A stretch of DNA of 39,806 bases from Rhodobiaceae bacterium (lineage in GTDB: Bacteria > Pseudomonadota > Alphaproteobacteria > Rhizobiales > JANQQB01): NCBI GenBank assembly GCA_028285165.1, contig JANQQB010000371.1, forward strand, positions 1 through 39,806, written 5' to 3'. A program made the translations under genes and the position numbers. The stretch's first letter is position 1, and every line of letters starts with the position of its first letter. Under the pieces are notes generated by a model. The model was not told the origin of the DNA. It made no database searches and saw nothing but the letters and a program-made list of their open reading frames with translations. This document shows, piece after piece, positions 15,788 to 24,246 of the stretch.

Positions 15788-17344
15788 ATGCCGGAGAGTG
15801 CCGAGGTCGATTTCCGTGCGGATGTCGCCATCATCGGGTACGGCCCGGTGGGCGCTTCGCTTGCCAATGCGCTGGGTCGCCACGGATTTTCCGTCGTCGT
15901 CCTTGAAAAGGAAAAAACGGCCTATTCTCTTCCCCGCGCCGTGCATATCGACGACGAGTGCATGCGCTTTCTGCAGGCAATCGATCTCGCCGATGCGTTC
16001 GAGCCGACCTGCCACGTCAATCCCGGTATGCTGTTCGTCGATGCCGGGGGGACGCTGCTCGCCGACTGGTCGCGACCGCAGGAAACCGGCCCGCTCGGAT
16101 GGCACGCAAGCTATCGCTTCCATCAGCCGGATCTGGAAACAATCCTCCGCGCGGGCCTCGCGCGGTTTCCAACTGTCCGCGTGATCGAAGGACACACGGT
16201 CACCGGCCTCGACCGGTGCGACACCGGAATAGTGCTTTCATGCGAGCCGACAAACGGCGGTGAGCCGACCCGTTTTTCGGCCCGCTACGCTGTCGGTTGC
16301 GACGGCGCACGCTCCGTCACGCGTCCGGCGATCGGACCGGACTTCGTCGATTTCGGCTTCAACGAGCGCTGGTTGGTGGTCGATGTGGTCTTGCATGCGG
16401 ACTTGCCGCGCCTCGGCGACCATACGATCCAGCATTGCGATCCGGACGCGCCGGCGACCTATGTCCGCGGGACCGGCTTGCGGCGCCGTTGGGAATTCCG
16501 GTTGGACCCGCAAGCCGACGCTGCCGCGGAACAGGAACCCGACCGGGTCTGGGCGCGGCTCGGCCGCTGGCTCGGCACGGACGAAGGCTCTCTGGAACGC
16601 GCGGCGGTCTATACGTTCCGCTCGCGCATGGCAAAGCATTGGCGCCGGGGCCGGATCCTGATCGCAGGCGATGCGGCCCACGAAACCCCACCTTTCATGG
16701 GACAGGGCCTGTGCGCCGGCTTGCGCGATGTCGCCAATCTCTCCTGGAAACTTGCGCTTGTCCTCCAGGGCGGAGCCCCGGACGCGCTGCTCGACAGCTA
16801 TGCCGGCGAACGCCAGCCGCACGTGGCGCGCTATATCGACATGGCGGTTGCGCTCGGACGCCTGATCAACAAAACCGCCATGGACAAGGTGATCGACCCG
16901 AAAAGGCTGGAAAGCGGTGAAGCACAAATCATTTCGTCTATCCGTCCGCCACTCGGCCCGGGTCTTGGGCACGGCGATCACCCGGCGATCGGGCGCCCGG
17001 CGCCGCAAGTGCGGCTTGCCGACCGGACCGGATCGGATGTGCTCTTTACCGACCGGTTCGCAGTCCTTGCGGACCCGCATCAGGTGCCCGCTTGCGGCCT
17101 GACGAATCGCAGCAGGACGGCCGGCGCGAATACGTTGCCGGTTCGCATCGAGCATCCGACGCTGTCCGCTTGGCTTGCCGATCAGGGATTGGTGGGCGCG
17201 CTTGTGCGCCCCGACGGGATGGTGATGGATGTGGCGAGGTCCCCCGAGACCTTCGCGGACATGCTGGTCCGTTTGGGGCAACACGTCTCGCTCCCGGAGG
17301 AGCTTGAACGGCTTTTGACCGTGCTGCCCAAAGACGGGCCATAG
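15788..17344 (+). CDS. mhpA: MhpA-type FAD-dependent aromatic hydroxylase
   Basis: This is a 518-residue flavoprotein monooxygenase of the bifunctional 3-(3-hydroxyphenyl)propionate/3-hydroxycinnamate hydroxylase type. FAD-binding GYGPVG is at 17-22 and the DG-type motif is YAVGCDGARS. The second FAD motif GDAAHETPPFMGQGLCAGLRD starts near residue 293. The C-terminal ~110 residues form the thioredoxin-like domain typical of phenol hydroxylase/MhpA proteins (GRPAPQVRL, VRPDGMV). It adds a hydroxyl ortho to a phenolic OH using NAD(P)H and O2. The rest of a meta-cleavage pathway (MhpB-F) is not in the window; only the VOC protein is adjacent. The exact phenolic substrate is inferred. A ribosome site is visible before the ATG (GGGGAG near 15776). 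Confidence 0.85.
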   Translation: MPESAEVDFRADVAIIGYGPVGASLANALGRHGFSVVVLEKEKTAYSLPRAVHIDDECMRFLQAIDLADAFEPTCHVNPGMLFVDAGGTLLADWSRPQETGPLGWHASYRFHQPDLETILRAGLARFPTVRVIEGHTVTGLDRCDTGIVLSCEPTNGGEPTRFSARYAVGCDGARSVTRPAIGPDFVDFGFNERWLVVDVVLHADLPRLGDHTIQHCDPDAPATYVRGTGLRRRWEFRLDPQADAAAEQEPDRVWARLGRWLGTDEGSLERAAVYTFRSRMAKHWRRGRILIAGDAAHETPPFMGQGLCAGLRDVANLSWKLALVLQGGAPDALLDSYAGERQPHVARYIDMAVALGRLINKTAMDKVIDPKRLESGEAQIISSIRPPLGPGLGHGDHPAIGRPAPQVRLADRTGSDVLFTDRFAVLADPHQVPACGLTNRSRTAGANTLPVRIEHPTLSAWLADQGLVGALVRPDGMVMDVARSPETFADMLVRLGQHVSLPEELERLLTVLPKDGP

Positions 17345-17376
17345 CCGACCGGTGCGAAACCGTTCGCTTTGCGTGG

Positions 17377-18168
17377 CTATGCCAGGTCTTCTGGAAAACT
17401 CGTGCGATGGAAACAGTGGCGCGCCTCGCGGTGAAACACGCCCTGACGCAGGGCATAGCTGTCGAGCGTCAGTCCGTCGTCTGGCGTGGTCAGCCGGTTG
17501 AAGCTGGCCGGCGCTTCTCGAACCCGGTCCGACAACGTGCCCGCACCGACCAGGCAGACGCGCGACGCGCCGTCCGGATGGAACCGGACGAAGGGCGTGT
17601 GGGTGTGCCCCGTGAGGACAAAATCAGCACCGGCGGCCGCGAGCGCTTCCAGCGCCGCGCGCCCGCCGCGTGTGCGCCCCTTGACCCGGGTCTCGGCCAC
17701 GTCGACGAGCGGATGATGGCAGACAACAATGCGCCACCGCGCGGCGGACGCATCGGCAAGCAGATGCAGGGCGTTTGCCAGGTCGCGGTTCCTGACCGCG
17801 CCCAACGACCAGTCCCGGCGCCACTGAAACCCCTGCGCGGTTCGCAAGGGGATGATCGCCACATCCGTGTGCACGAACGGCGTGCCGCTTTCAAAGGCGC
17901 GCCGGTAGCGCCGGAACGGCCCGGTAAAGCGCGACACCAGGTTCAGGCTTGGGGCATCGTGATTGCCCGGCGTCGTGATGACCGGCGTGCCAAGACCGGC
18001 GACCCAATGGCTGGCCATTCTGAATTCCCGTCGCCGTCCGTGCTGCGTCAAATCGCCGGAAACGATGATCACATCGGCGGGAAACTCAGCCAGGTGATCG
18101 TCGAACGCTTTCAGAGAAACCGGATCCTCGCGCCCGAAATGCACGTCTGAAACATGGACCATGCGCAT
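17377..18168 (-). CDS. Metallophosphoesterase, CpdA-like
   Basis: This 263-residue calcineurin-type phosphoesterase has the full set of metal ligands: Asp8 and His10 (SDVHFG), Asp39 (SGDLT), Asn69-His70 (GNHD), a later His in VVCHHP, and GHTHTPF. The overall form, with an opening MRMVHVSDVHFG, is that of the CpdA/Rv0805 group of cyclic-nucleotide phosphodiesterases. Two class III cyclases in the window make a cAMP role attractive, though other phosphodiesters are possible. Its ATG (18168) overlaps the stop of the lipid-kinase-like gene by one base (TGATG), so it is translationally coupled. A longer frame to 18330 only runs back through that gene. Confidence 0.9.
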   Translation of the reverse strand: MRMVHVSDVHFGREDPVSLKAFDDHLAEFPADVIIVSGDLTQHGRRREFRMASHWVAGLGTPVITTPGNHDAPSLNLVSRFTGPFRRYRRAFESGTPFVHTDVAIIPLRTAQGFQWRRDWSLGAVRNRDLANALHLLADASAARWRIVVCHHPLVDVAETRVKGRTRGGRAALEALAAAGADFVLTGHTHTPFVRFHPDGASRVCLVGAGTLSDRVREAPASFNRLTTPDDGLTLDSYALRQGVFHREARHCFHRTSFPEDLA

Positions 18169-19022
18169 CAGCTTGCTCGCCAGATACAGGCGGCCTCCGG
18201 CACGCTGCGAATGCGCACGGATTTTTCCAACCGCACAAATTCGCCGTCCAGAATGGCCGGGATGGGGGCGGCGGCGGTTACCGCGATTTCGCTGTACTGG
18301 GACACCTCCACCTGTCCGGCATTGCGCCACTGGTCGACCAGCGCCCAGGCGCCGATGCCTGCCGCGTCCACGAGATTGCGCGCCGTGAAGGCAGCGACCT
18401 CCAGGCGATCCGTTTCATCGTGCACCTCGCTGATATTGGCCGTGTTGACGAGCAGCGCCGTAACGCCGTCTTCGAAAACCGTTCCGTCCTGACCGATATC
18501 GCGCACGATCAGTTCATGGTCGAACATCTTCGTGAAAGCAGACCGGGCGCGCAGGAGCGCACGCGCCATCAGACCACGCCTGAGCGCTTCCCGACTGCGC
18601 GTAAAAAGAGCCGGTCCGCCCAATTGCGCCACCAGAAAAAACCGCCGCCCTTCGATTTCGCCGGCCGGAATCGACGTGAAACCGGGTCGGTCCAAAGCAT
18701 CCTGCAGGAGGTCCGGCCACACGGCGTCGCCAAGCAGCGCCTTCGGCAGGAGATTGAGCGTGCCGCCGGGCAGCGGCAGCACCGGGCAGGACGCCAGGTT
18801 GAGCGCGGCGGCATGGGTGCCGTCGCCGCCAAACGCGATCAGCGCGTCAGGCTTGCCGCGCAGCAGGGTTTTCAACGCGGAGTCCGGACGACCGCGAACG
18901 GCGCGCAGGCCGCTCACAGCATAACCATGCCGTGTCGCCGCCTCTGCGATCTGGCGCGCGTCCTGCTTTCCGACCCGTCCGGACAGGACGTTGGCGAGGA
19001 TGGCGATTTTTTTGATGGGCAT
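18168..19022 (-). CDS. Diacylglycerol kinase-like (DAGK catalytic domain) protein
   Basis: This 284-residue protein has the DAGK/YegS-type fold: an N-terminal MPIKKIAILANVLSGRVG, the nucleotide-binding FGGDGTHAAALN (GGDGT at 65-69), and PLPGGTLNLLPK, followed by the beta-sandwich C-terminal domain. Members phosphorylate diacylglycerol, sphingoid bases or other lipids at the membrane. The start at 19022 gives the conserved N-terminus; an ATG two codons upstream (19028) is also possible. Loss of the usual Glu-Val after GGDGT (here HAAAL) is a variation, so substrate is open. It is coupled by a one-base overlap to the phosphoesterase and follows the YdeI gene after 89 bases. Confidence 0.85.
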   Translation of the reverse strand: MPIKKIAILANVLSGRVGKQDARQIAEAATRHGYAVSGLRAVRGRPDSALKTLLRGKPDALIAFGGDGTHAAALNLASCPVLPLPGGTLNLLPKALLGDAVWPDLLQDALDRPGFTSIPAGEIEGRRFFLVAQLGGPALFTRSREALRRGLMARALLRARSAFTKMFDHELIVRDIGQDGTVFEDGVTALLVNTANISEVHDETDRLEVAAFTARNLVDAAGIGAWALVDQWRNAGQVEVSQYSEIAVTAAAPIPAILDGEFVRLEKSVRIRSVPEAACIWRAS

Positions 19023-19111
19023 CAGCATGCACCAGCCAGAAGGGAGGCCGCTCGCGGGATCATTTCGGCGGTCGGCCGATTGACGGCGCCGCCATGGTCG
19101 ACCCGCATGTT

Positions 19112-19624
19112 TCAGACAATCCGGCCGCCCTTGCCGTAGCGCCGTCCCTCGCGGATCATCGACATGACTTCCTTGACGCGCTTGTCGATCGTCTTCGGCA
19201 GTTTTGCGCTGGCCACGCGATAGGCAAATCCGCGTTTCGTGCCGGCCGTCAGCGCGTCCCACTTTTCTTGCGCCTCTGCATCGGCCTTCAAAGCATGTCG
19301 CAGGATCTCGGGCACGTCGACCGCGTCCTGATCGGCAAGCTGGAAACGCACATCGACGACGTCACCGATTGCGGCACCGGCCTCCGTAAACACGGCCTTC
19401 GGCACCATCAGGTAGGACCGGCCGTCGCCGGCCGGCTGCCAGGCGCCGTTGAAGGGAATGTCGGCGATTTCCGCGTCGACGCGCAGGCGCGGATGCTTGT
19501 CGAACGGCAGGTCCGCGGCCATGTCCGGCGGCAGATAGACGACCGAATAGGTCACGACGCGTTCGCCCTTGCCGATCGGGTGACGGCTGAGCGTGGCCTC
19601 GAATTCGTGTGTAAAGAATGTCAT
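19112..19624 (-). CDS. YdeI/OmpD-associated family protein with DUF1905 domain
   Basis: This 170-residue protein has a DUF1905 domain in the N-terminal ~100 residues (TYSVVYLPPDMAADLP, NGAWQPAGDGRSYLMVPKAVF). A YdeI/OmpD-associated segment at the C-terminus carries the ALKADAEAQEKWDALTAGTKRGF, YRVASAKLPKTIDKRVKEVMSMIREGRR pattern. Its role is unclear: some relatives are linked to bacteriocin or envelope stress tolerance. The ATG at 19624 is divergent from the cyclase gene at 19797 across 172 bases. Downstream on the same strand, after 89 bases, is the lipid-kinase-like gene. Confidence 0.88.
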   Translation of the reverse strand: MTFFTHEFEATLSRHPIGKGERVVTYSVVYLPPDMAADLPFDKHPRLRVDAEIADIPFNGAWQPAGDGRSYLMVPKAVFTEAGAAIGDVVDVRFQLADQDAVDVPEILRHALKADAEAQEKWDALTAGTKRGFAYRVASAKLPKTIDKRVKEVMSMIREGRRYGKGGRIV

Positions 19625-19729
19625 CGACGGGACGTGGCGCGACCGAGCGGGTTTTCAAGCCCTCACCCGGATCGCTTCGGCATGCGCGGCACCCGACCTT
19701 TCCGGCGGTGTCGAGCCGAACGGTCCCGT

Positions 19730-19763
19730 TTGCCGCTCCTACAGTGTCTGGTATCACCGGTGA
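19730..19763 (+). promoter_or_regulatory. Candidate promoter plus 10-bp palindrome upstream of cyclase
   Basis: TTGCCG (19730-19735) and TATCAC (19752-19757) are spaced 16 bases apart on the plus strand, each matching four of six consensus bases. The -10 overlaps a perfect palindrome TCACCGGTGA (19754-19763), a possible operator. Predicted by eye only. Confidence 0.3.
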
Positions 19764-19796
19764 AACGCAGCTTTTGCCAGACGGAACCGTTCCGCC

Positions 19797-21029
19797 ATGT
19801 CCGCAACGTCCGATCCCTTGCCCCGCTTGAAACTCGATACCGCCAGGCTGATCGAGCGGATCGTCGCGCGCGGCCTGGAAGGCCAGCCGCTCGAGGCACA
19901 ATTCTCGGCCTTCGCCGGTGATCTCGTCGCGGGCGGATTTCCCATGAAACGGGCCAATCTCTCCATGCGGACACTGCATCCGCAATATGGCGCGTTGACC
20001 TATGTATGGCAGCCGGACCGCGAGGGCATTGACTACGCCCCCCAACACCGCTCCGAAGAAAGCCGACAGGCCTTCGAGCAAAGCCCGGTCCGGCACATGC
20101 TGGAAGAGGGCCTTGCGACCCGGCGCTGGCACCTTGAAGGCGGCGAACCGACCGGCTTTCCCCTGCTCGACCGGCTGCGCGCCGAAGGCATGACGGAATA
20201 TGCCGGATGCGTCGTGCGCTTCAATCCGGCGATGCAGGGCAACAGCGCCCTGGAAGGCGTGTTCCTGTCCTGTGCCACCGATGCACCGGGCGGGTTTCCC
20301 GACGATGCGATTTCAAGCGTGCTCGCCGCGTTGCCGCATATGGCGCTCGCCGTCAAATCCCGGCTGACCTACGACGTGGCGAGCATTGTCACCCAGACCT
20401 ATCTGGGCGCGGATGCGGGGCGCCGGGTGCTGAACGGTGAAATCGAACGCGGCATGACGCAGACGCTGAACGCGGTGCTTTGGTTCTGCGACCTGCGGGG
20501 TTTTACGCAGCTTGCCGATACGATGGAGCGCAACGCGCTGATCGCCCTGCTTGACCGGTATCTGGAAACCATGGCGCAACCGGTGCATGACCATCAGGGC
20601 CAGATTTTGAAGTATATGGGCGATGGGTTCCTGGCGACCTTCGACCTGACCGGGGGCGACGCGGCGGCGGTATGCGCGCGAGTCCTGGACGCCGCCACCG
20701 ACCTGCGCCACCGATTTTCCGAGTTCAATTCCAGGCGCCGGCAGGCCAGCGACCCGGTGCTCGACTTCGGCCTCGCCCTGCATGTCGGCGATGTGTTCTA
20801 CGGCAATATCGGCACCGATACCCGGCTCGATTTCACCGTCGTCGGACCGGCGGTCAATGAAGCCAGCCGGATCGAGGAACTCTGCCGACCGCTGGGCCGC
20901 GATATCCTGATTTCCGGCACCTTCAAGGAACGCCTGGGGCCGGACGGTCCGACGCTCGCTTCCGTCGGAACACACACCTTGCGTGGCGTGCGCACGGCGC
21001 AGGACCTCTTTACCCTTCAACCAGCGTGA
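19797..21029 (+). CDS. Soluble class III adenylate/guanylate cyclase
   Basis: This 410-residue cyclase has no predicted transmembrane segment. Residues 1-190 form an N-terminal domain I cannot assign (YVWQPDREGIDYAPQH, FNPAMQGNSALEGVFLSCA); it is probably a sensory or regulatory domain. The catalytic domain runs from about 225 to 395: metal-binding Asp232 (FCDLRGFT) and Asp276 (YMGDGFLATF), Lys272 for the base, and TVVGPAVNEASRIE with the transition-state Asn and Arg. It should be active and make cAMP (or cGMP) in the cytosol. Its last 20 coding bases overlap the end of the convergent MOSC gene. A phosphoesterase of CpdA type lies 1.6 kb away. Confidence 0.93.
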   Translation: MSATSDPLPRLKLDTARLIERIVARGLEGQPLEAQFSAFAGDLVAGGFPMKRANLSMRTLHPQYGALTYVWQPDREGIDYAPQHRSEESRQAFEQSPVRHMLEEGLATRRWHLEGGEPTGFPLLDRLRAEGMTEYAGCVVRFNPAMQGNSALEGVFLSCATDAPGGFPDDAISSVLAALPHMALAVKSRLTYDVASIVTQTYLGADAGRRVLNGEIERGMTQTLNAVLWFCDLRGFTQLADTMERNALIALLDRYLETMAQPVHDHQGQILKYMGDGFLATFDLTGGDAAAVCARVLDAATDLRHRFSEFNSRRRQASDPVLDFGLALHVGDVFYGNIGTDTRLDFTVVGPAVNEASRIEELCRPLGRDILISGTFKERLGPDGPTLASVGTHTLRGVRTAQDLFTLQPA

Positions 21030-21789
21030 CCGGGTCGCCCGGCACAACCGGCCCGCCCTCAATCACCCGCGCATAAATTCCCATGTCGAAATGGCCATAG
21101 GTCCGGCGCAACAGGTTGGGCACGGGCAGATCGCGTTCGGCGGTCTCAGGGTTGACCTCCGTCGCGGCACAGCGCTTGGTGCGCATCATGACTTCCAGGC
21201 GCGTTGCCCCGATCCGGATTTCCGCCCCGACCCGATCCAGTTCGGAAAACGCCGGCCAGCCTTCAAAAACGATATTGCCGCGAAACCGCATCGGATCGAC
21301 CGGCTTGCCGATCGCCTCGGCAAACGCTTCGACGGAGGTGCGATTGATCAGTGAGACCGCGTTCATCAGGTCCGGCGAGACAACCGAGACATCGGTGAAG
21401 CGGTGCGGTTCGGCAACGACAAAACGCGGCAGGTCGGCTTCGTCGAGGCCGGTCAGGGTCGCAAAGTAGCGAGACGCCGCCTCGCATCCGTCAGCCTCGC
21501 CAAGATCGTACGTGTCCGTCTCGTCGCCGTGGATGACCTCAAGGATCCGCGTTTCCGGGTCGAAACGGGTGGAAACCGACGCCAGAGCCGCATCGACCAT
21601 CAGCACCAGAAACCGGTCTTTCGGCAACGGTTTCGGGTTGTCCGGATCGAACCCGCTGTCGGCGCGTGCAAATCCGAATGCGCGGTCCATCGGAAAACCT
21701 CTTCCAGGTTCCAGTTCGACCCGGTCGAGCGCTTGTCCGGAAAGACCCTTGACCGGATAGGTCGTGAGCGAAACAACGCTGCCGGTCAT
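21010..21789 (-). CDS. MOSC domain protein (YcbX/mARC-like)
   Basis: This 259-residue protein has an N-terminal MOSC beta-barrel domain (VVSLTTYPVKGLSGQ, FPMDRAFGFARADS) and a C-terminal MOSC domain with the molybdenum-ligand cysteine in RTKRCAATEVNPETAERD and the conserved RFRGNIVFEG motif. YcbX and mARC proteins bind the molybdenum cofactor and reduce N-hydroxylated compounds, using electron partners. The start overlaps the amidase stop by four bases (ATGA), and 20 bases at the 3' end overlap the convergent cyclase gene. With the amidase and nitronate monooxygenase upstream it probably belongs to a unit acting on nitrogen-containing compounds (inference). Confidence 0.88.
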   Translation of the reverse strand: MTGSVVSLTTYPVKGLSGQALDRVELEPGRGFPMDRAFGFARADSGFDPDNPKPLPKDRFLVLMVDAALASVSTRFDPETRILEVIHGDETDTYDLGEADGCEAASRYFATLTGLDEADLPRFVVAEPHRFTDVSVVSPDLMNAVSLINRTSVEAFAEAIGKPVDPMRFRGNIVFEGWPAFSELDRVGAEIRIGATRLEVMMRTKRCAATEVNPETAERDLPVPNLLRRTYGHFDMGIYARVIEGGPVVPGDPVTLVEG

Positions 21790-23087
21790 GCGGCGCCTCC
21801 CGGAGCCGGCAGGCGACCGAGGCGTTCCTCGATCGCGGCGGCAATGGCAATCAGCTTGCGGTCCTCGCCGGTACGGCCGACGATTTCAAGGCCGTAGGGC
21901 AAGCCGTCCGAATTGAGACCGGCCGGCACCGAGAGCGACGGAATGCCAGCCATCGAAATAGGCAATTCGCGGCGTGTCATGGCGTCGAACAAAGGTACGA
22001 CTTCGCCGTCGAGATCGAGCATTTCAGTCTCGTCGACCGGCGGCGGAAACTCCGCAAGCGTCGGAAAGACGAGCGCATCGAGACGATTGTCATCCATCGC
22101 CTCGTGAATGCGTCGACGAATTTCGGGAACGGCCGTTTCGCGAATACCGGCTGCAACCTCGGGGCCTGGCGCCTCGTCCGAGGCGATTGCCTGAAAGATC
22201 CCGCGGACATCGACCGAGGCGATCGTCTCGGCAAAGTCGGACAAGGTCATGCCGAGCCGGTCGCGTACGAAAGGCTCCCAGAACGTGCGGGATTCGGAGA
22301 TGACCAGCGGCAAGGCGTTTTCGCCGGTCAGCTCGATCAGGCCCGGCAGCGCGAACTCTACCGGGACAGCGCCGGCCGCTTCAAGCTCTGCCAGTTTTAC
22401 GCTGCAAGCCTTGTCCATTGCCGCGCTGATGCCCGACCAGAACGGATCGTGGGCAATGCCAAGCCGCAGGCCGTTCAGCGCCAACGCCGGCAGCATATCC
22501 GGTTCGCCGGCGAGCACCGCGTCCAGCTTTGCAACGTCGGCCGTAATGCGGCCCATGCTGCTTACCGTGTCGAGCGTGGTCGACAGGGTCAGCACGCCGT
22601 CATCCGGGTAGCGGCCGGCGGTCGGTCTCAGGCCGACACATCCGCACATCGCCGCCGGCAGCCGGCCGGACCCGCCGGTATCCGATCCAAGGCCCATCGA
22701 CACCGCGCCGGCTCCGATCGCTGCCGCGGTGCCGCCGCTCGAACCGCCGGCCATGCGGCCCGGCACATACGGATTGCGCACTGCGCCATGATGCGCATTG
22801 GCGCTGGTGATGCCGAAGGCGAGTTCATGCAGATTGGTCTGGGCGACAATCGTGGCGCCTGCGGCCAGCAGCCTGTCTACCGTGCCGGCGGATTCGTCGG
22901 CCGTTACCATTTCCAGCGCCGGAGTCGCGCCGCAAAACGGCAGACCCTTGATGGCGATGTTCGCCTTGACCACGACGTCGGTGCCAGCAAGCGGACCGTC
23001 GTCGGCGCCCGCAAGGCGAAACGTGTCGCGTACAAAAGCGTTCAGGTTTTTTGCGGTTTCGAGGGCTTGGGTGGCGGTGTCGGTCAT
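21786..23087 (-). CDS. Amidase signature family enzyme
   Basis: This 433-residue hydrolase has the Ser-cisSer-Lys triad of the amidase signature family: Lys41 (VVVKANIAIKG), the Ser pair in GGSSGG (116-117), and nucleophile Ser140 in GSDTGGSG. The GLRPTAGRYP loop follows. Such enzymes hydrolyse amides, ureido compounds or glutaminyl-tRNA; the GatA role is unlikely because gatCB are not present and the length is short. The C-terminus (AGIPSLSVPAGLNSDGLPYGLEIVG) is canonical. The gene starts 19 bases after the nitronate monooxygenase stop and overlaps the MOSC gene by four bases, so the three are one operon. The substrate is unknown. Confidence 0.9.
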   Translation of the reverse strand: MTDTATQALETAKNLNAFVRDTFRLAGADDGPLAGTDVVVKANIAIKGLPFCGATPALEMVTADESAGTVDRLLAAGATIVAQTNLHELAFGITSANAHHGAVRNPYVPGRMAGGSSGGTAAAIGAGAVSMGLGSDTGGSGRLPAAMCGCVGLRPTAGRYPDDGVLTLSTTLDTVSSMGRITADVAKLDAVLAGEPDMLPALALNGLRLGIAHDPFWSGISAAMDKACSVKLAELEAAGAVPVEFALPGLIELTGENALPLVISESRTFWEPFVRDRLGMTLSDFAETIASVDVRGIFQAIASDEAPGPEVAAGIRETAVPEIRRRIHEAMDDNRLDALVFPTLAEFPPPVDETEMLDLDGEVVPLFDAMTRRELPISMAGIPSLSVPAGLNSDGLPYGLEIVGRTGEDRKLIAIAAAIEERLGRLPAPGGAA

Positions 23088-23106
23088 CGGGATCCTGTAT
23101 CGGCCG

Positions 23107-24129
23107 TCAGAGAGGAGCTGGCGCCAGTTTATGCAGGATCGCGGCCGCCTCTGTCATCATCTCTTCGACGATTTCGGCTGCCGGCCGGATGTCAGTGACC
23201 AGACCGACCCCCTGTCCGGCCAGCCAGGCCATTTCCTCCCAGTCGCCGGTCGTATCGGGTGTCGGCAGGAGCACGTCGAACTTCCGCTTGACGTGTTTTT
23301 CGCCAAGAAACACCGTCTCGCCGATGACCGGCTCGTTGGTGCGATCCATCGGCACATCGTCGAGACGATCGGTGAAATCGTCGACGACGCGGTTGCGTAA
23401 CAGGCGCATCGGATTGAAATCTGGCATTTCCGGGCCGAATATGCCGGACCGCACCGTCTGCTCGCCGGTGCCCGCCACCAGGCGCCGCTTATGTTCGTCA
23501 TGCACATGCGCCTCCTCGGTTGCGACCATGCGCGTGCCGACCCAGACGGCGTCGGCACCGAGCGCCAAGGCGGCCGCAACGCCGCGCCCGTCGGCAATGC
23601 CGCCCGCGGCCAGGACCAGGGTTTGCGCACCGACCGCATCTCGGACGGCCGGCACGAACGCCATCGTGCCCATGCCGCCGTAATTGTGTCCGCCCGCCTC
23701 CCAGCCCTGGGCGATGACGGCATCGGCGCCATAGCCGGCGGCCTTAACCGCGTCCTCGACAGTGCCGACCTGCACCCATATCGCGCTTCCGGCCTGTTTG
23801 AGCGCTGCGACCTGATCCGCCGGAGGGTGACCCCAGTGGAACGAGGCGACCGGAATGCGTTCCTCGGCCGCGACACGCACTTGCTCCGCATTGCCGAAAT
23901 TGGTCAGGAAGTTGATGTTGAACGGGCCGCGACAGGTGTCGCGCAACTGACGGATGGTGGCGCGCAGCTCATCCGGCGGCGTGAACCCGACGCCGATCGT
24001 ACCGATCCCACCTGCCCGATCGACCGCCTCGGCAAGCGCCGGCCGCTCGCCGGCAAAGGCCATGCCGGCGAGCACGAACGGGTGGTCGACAGCATAGCGT
24101 TCCGTAAATCGCGTCGTCAGTCGGGGCAT
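23107..24129 (-). CDS. Nitronate monooxygenase family flavoprotein
   Basis: This 340-residue FMN-dependent TIM-barrel enzyme is of the nitronate monooxygenase/2-nitropropane dioxygenase group. Visible motifs include the N-terminal HPFVLAGMAFAGERPAL, GGIGTIGVGFT, the catalytic-His loop AQGWEAGGHNYGG, and the FMN phosphate site LAAGGIADGRGVAAALALGADAVWVGTR. These enzymes oxidise alkyl nitronates to carbonyls and nitrite, detoxifying nitro-compounds; some relatives are FabK-like reductases or act on other substrates. The start at 24129 follows an excellent ribosome site (GGGAGG). It is first in the three-gene unit and 117 bases downstream of the AraC-type regulator. Confidence 0.9.
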   Translation of the reverse strand: MPRLTTRFTERYAVDHPFVLAGMAFAGERPALAEAVDRAGGIGTIGVGFTPPDELRATIRQLRDTCRGPFNINFLTNFGNAEQVRVAAEERIPVASFHWGHPPADQVAALKQAGSAIWVQVGTVEDAVKAAGYGADAVIAQGWEAGGHNYGGMGTMAFVPAVRDAVGAQTLVLAAGGIADGRGVAAALALGADAVWVGTRMVATEEAHVHDEHKRRLVAGTGEQTVRSGIFGPEMPDFNPMRLLRNRVVDDFTDRLDDVPMDRTNEPVIGETVFLGEKHVKRKFDVLLPTPDTTGDWEEMAWLAGQGVGLVTDIRPAAEIVEEMMTEAAAILHKLAPAPL

Positions 24130-24246
24130 GGCATCCTCCCTCAGCCGGAACCGATCCGGTCAGGATAGGGGGAACCCAGGACATTTTCTTGGACAGGCGC
24201 GCAGTCTTCTTTCGGACCGGAGCGCAATCGGCGTCGGATCCTGATC

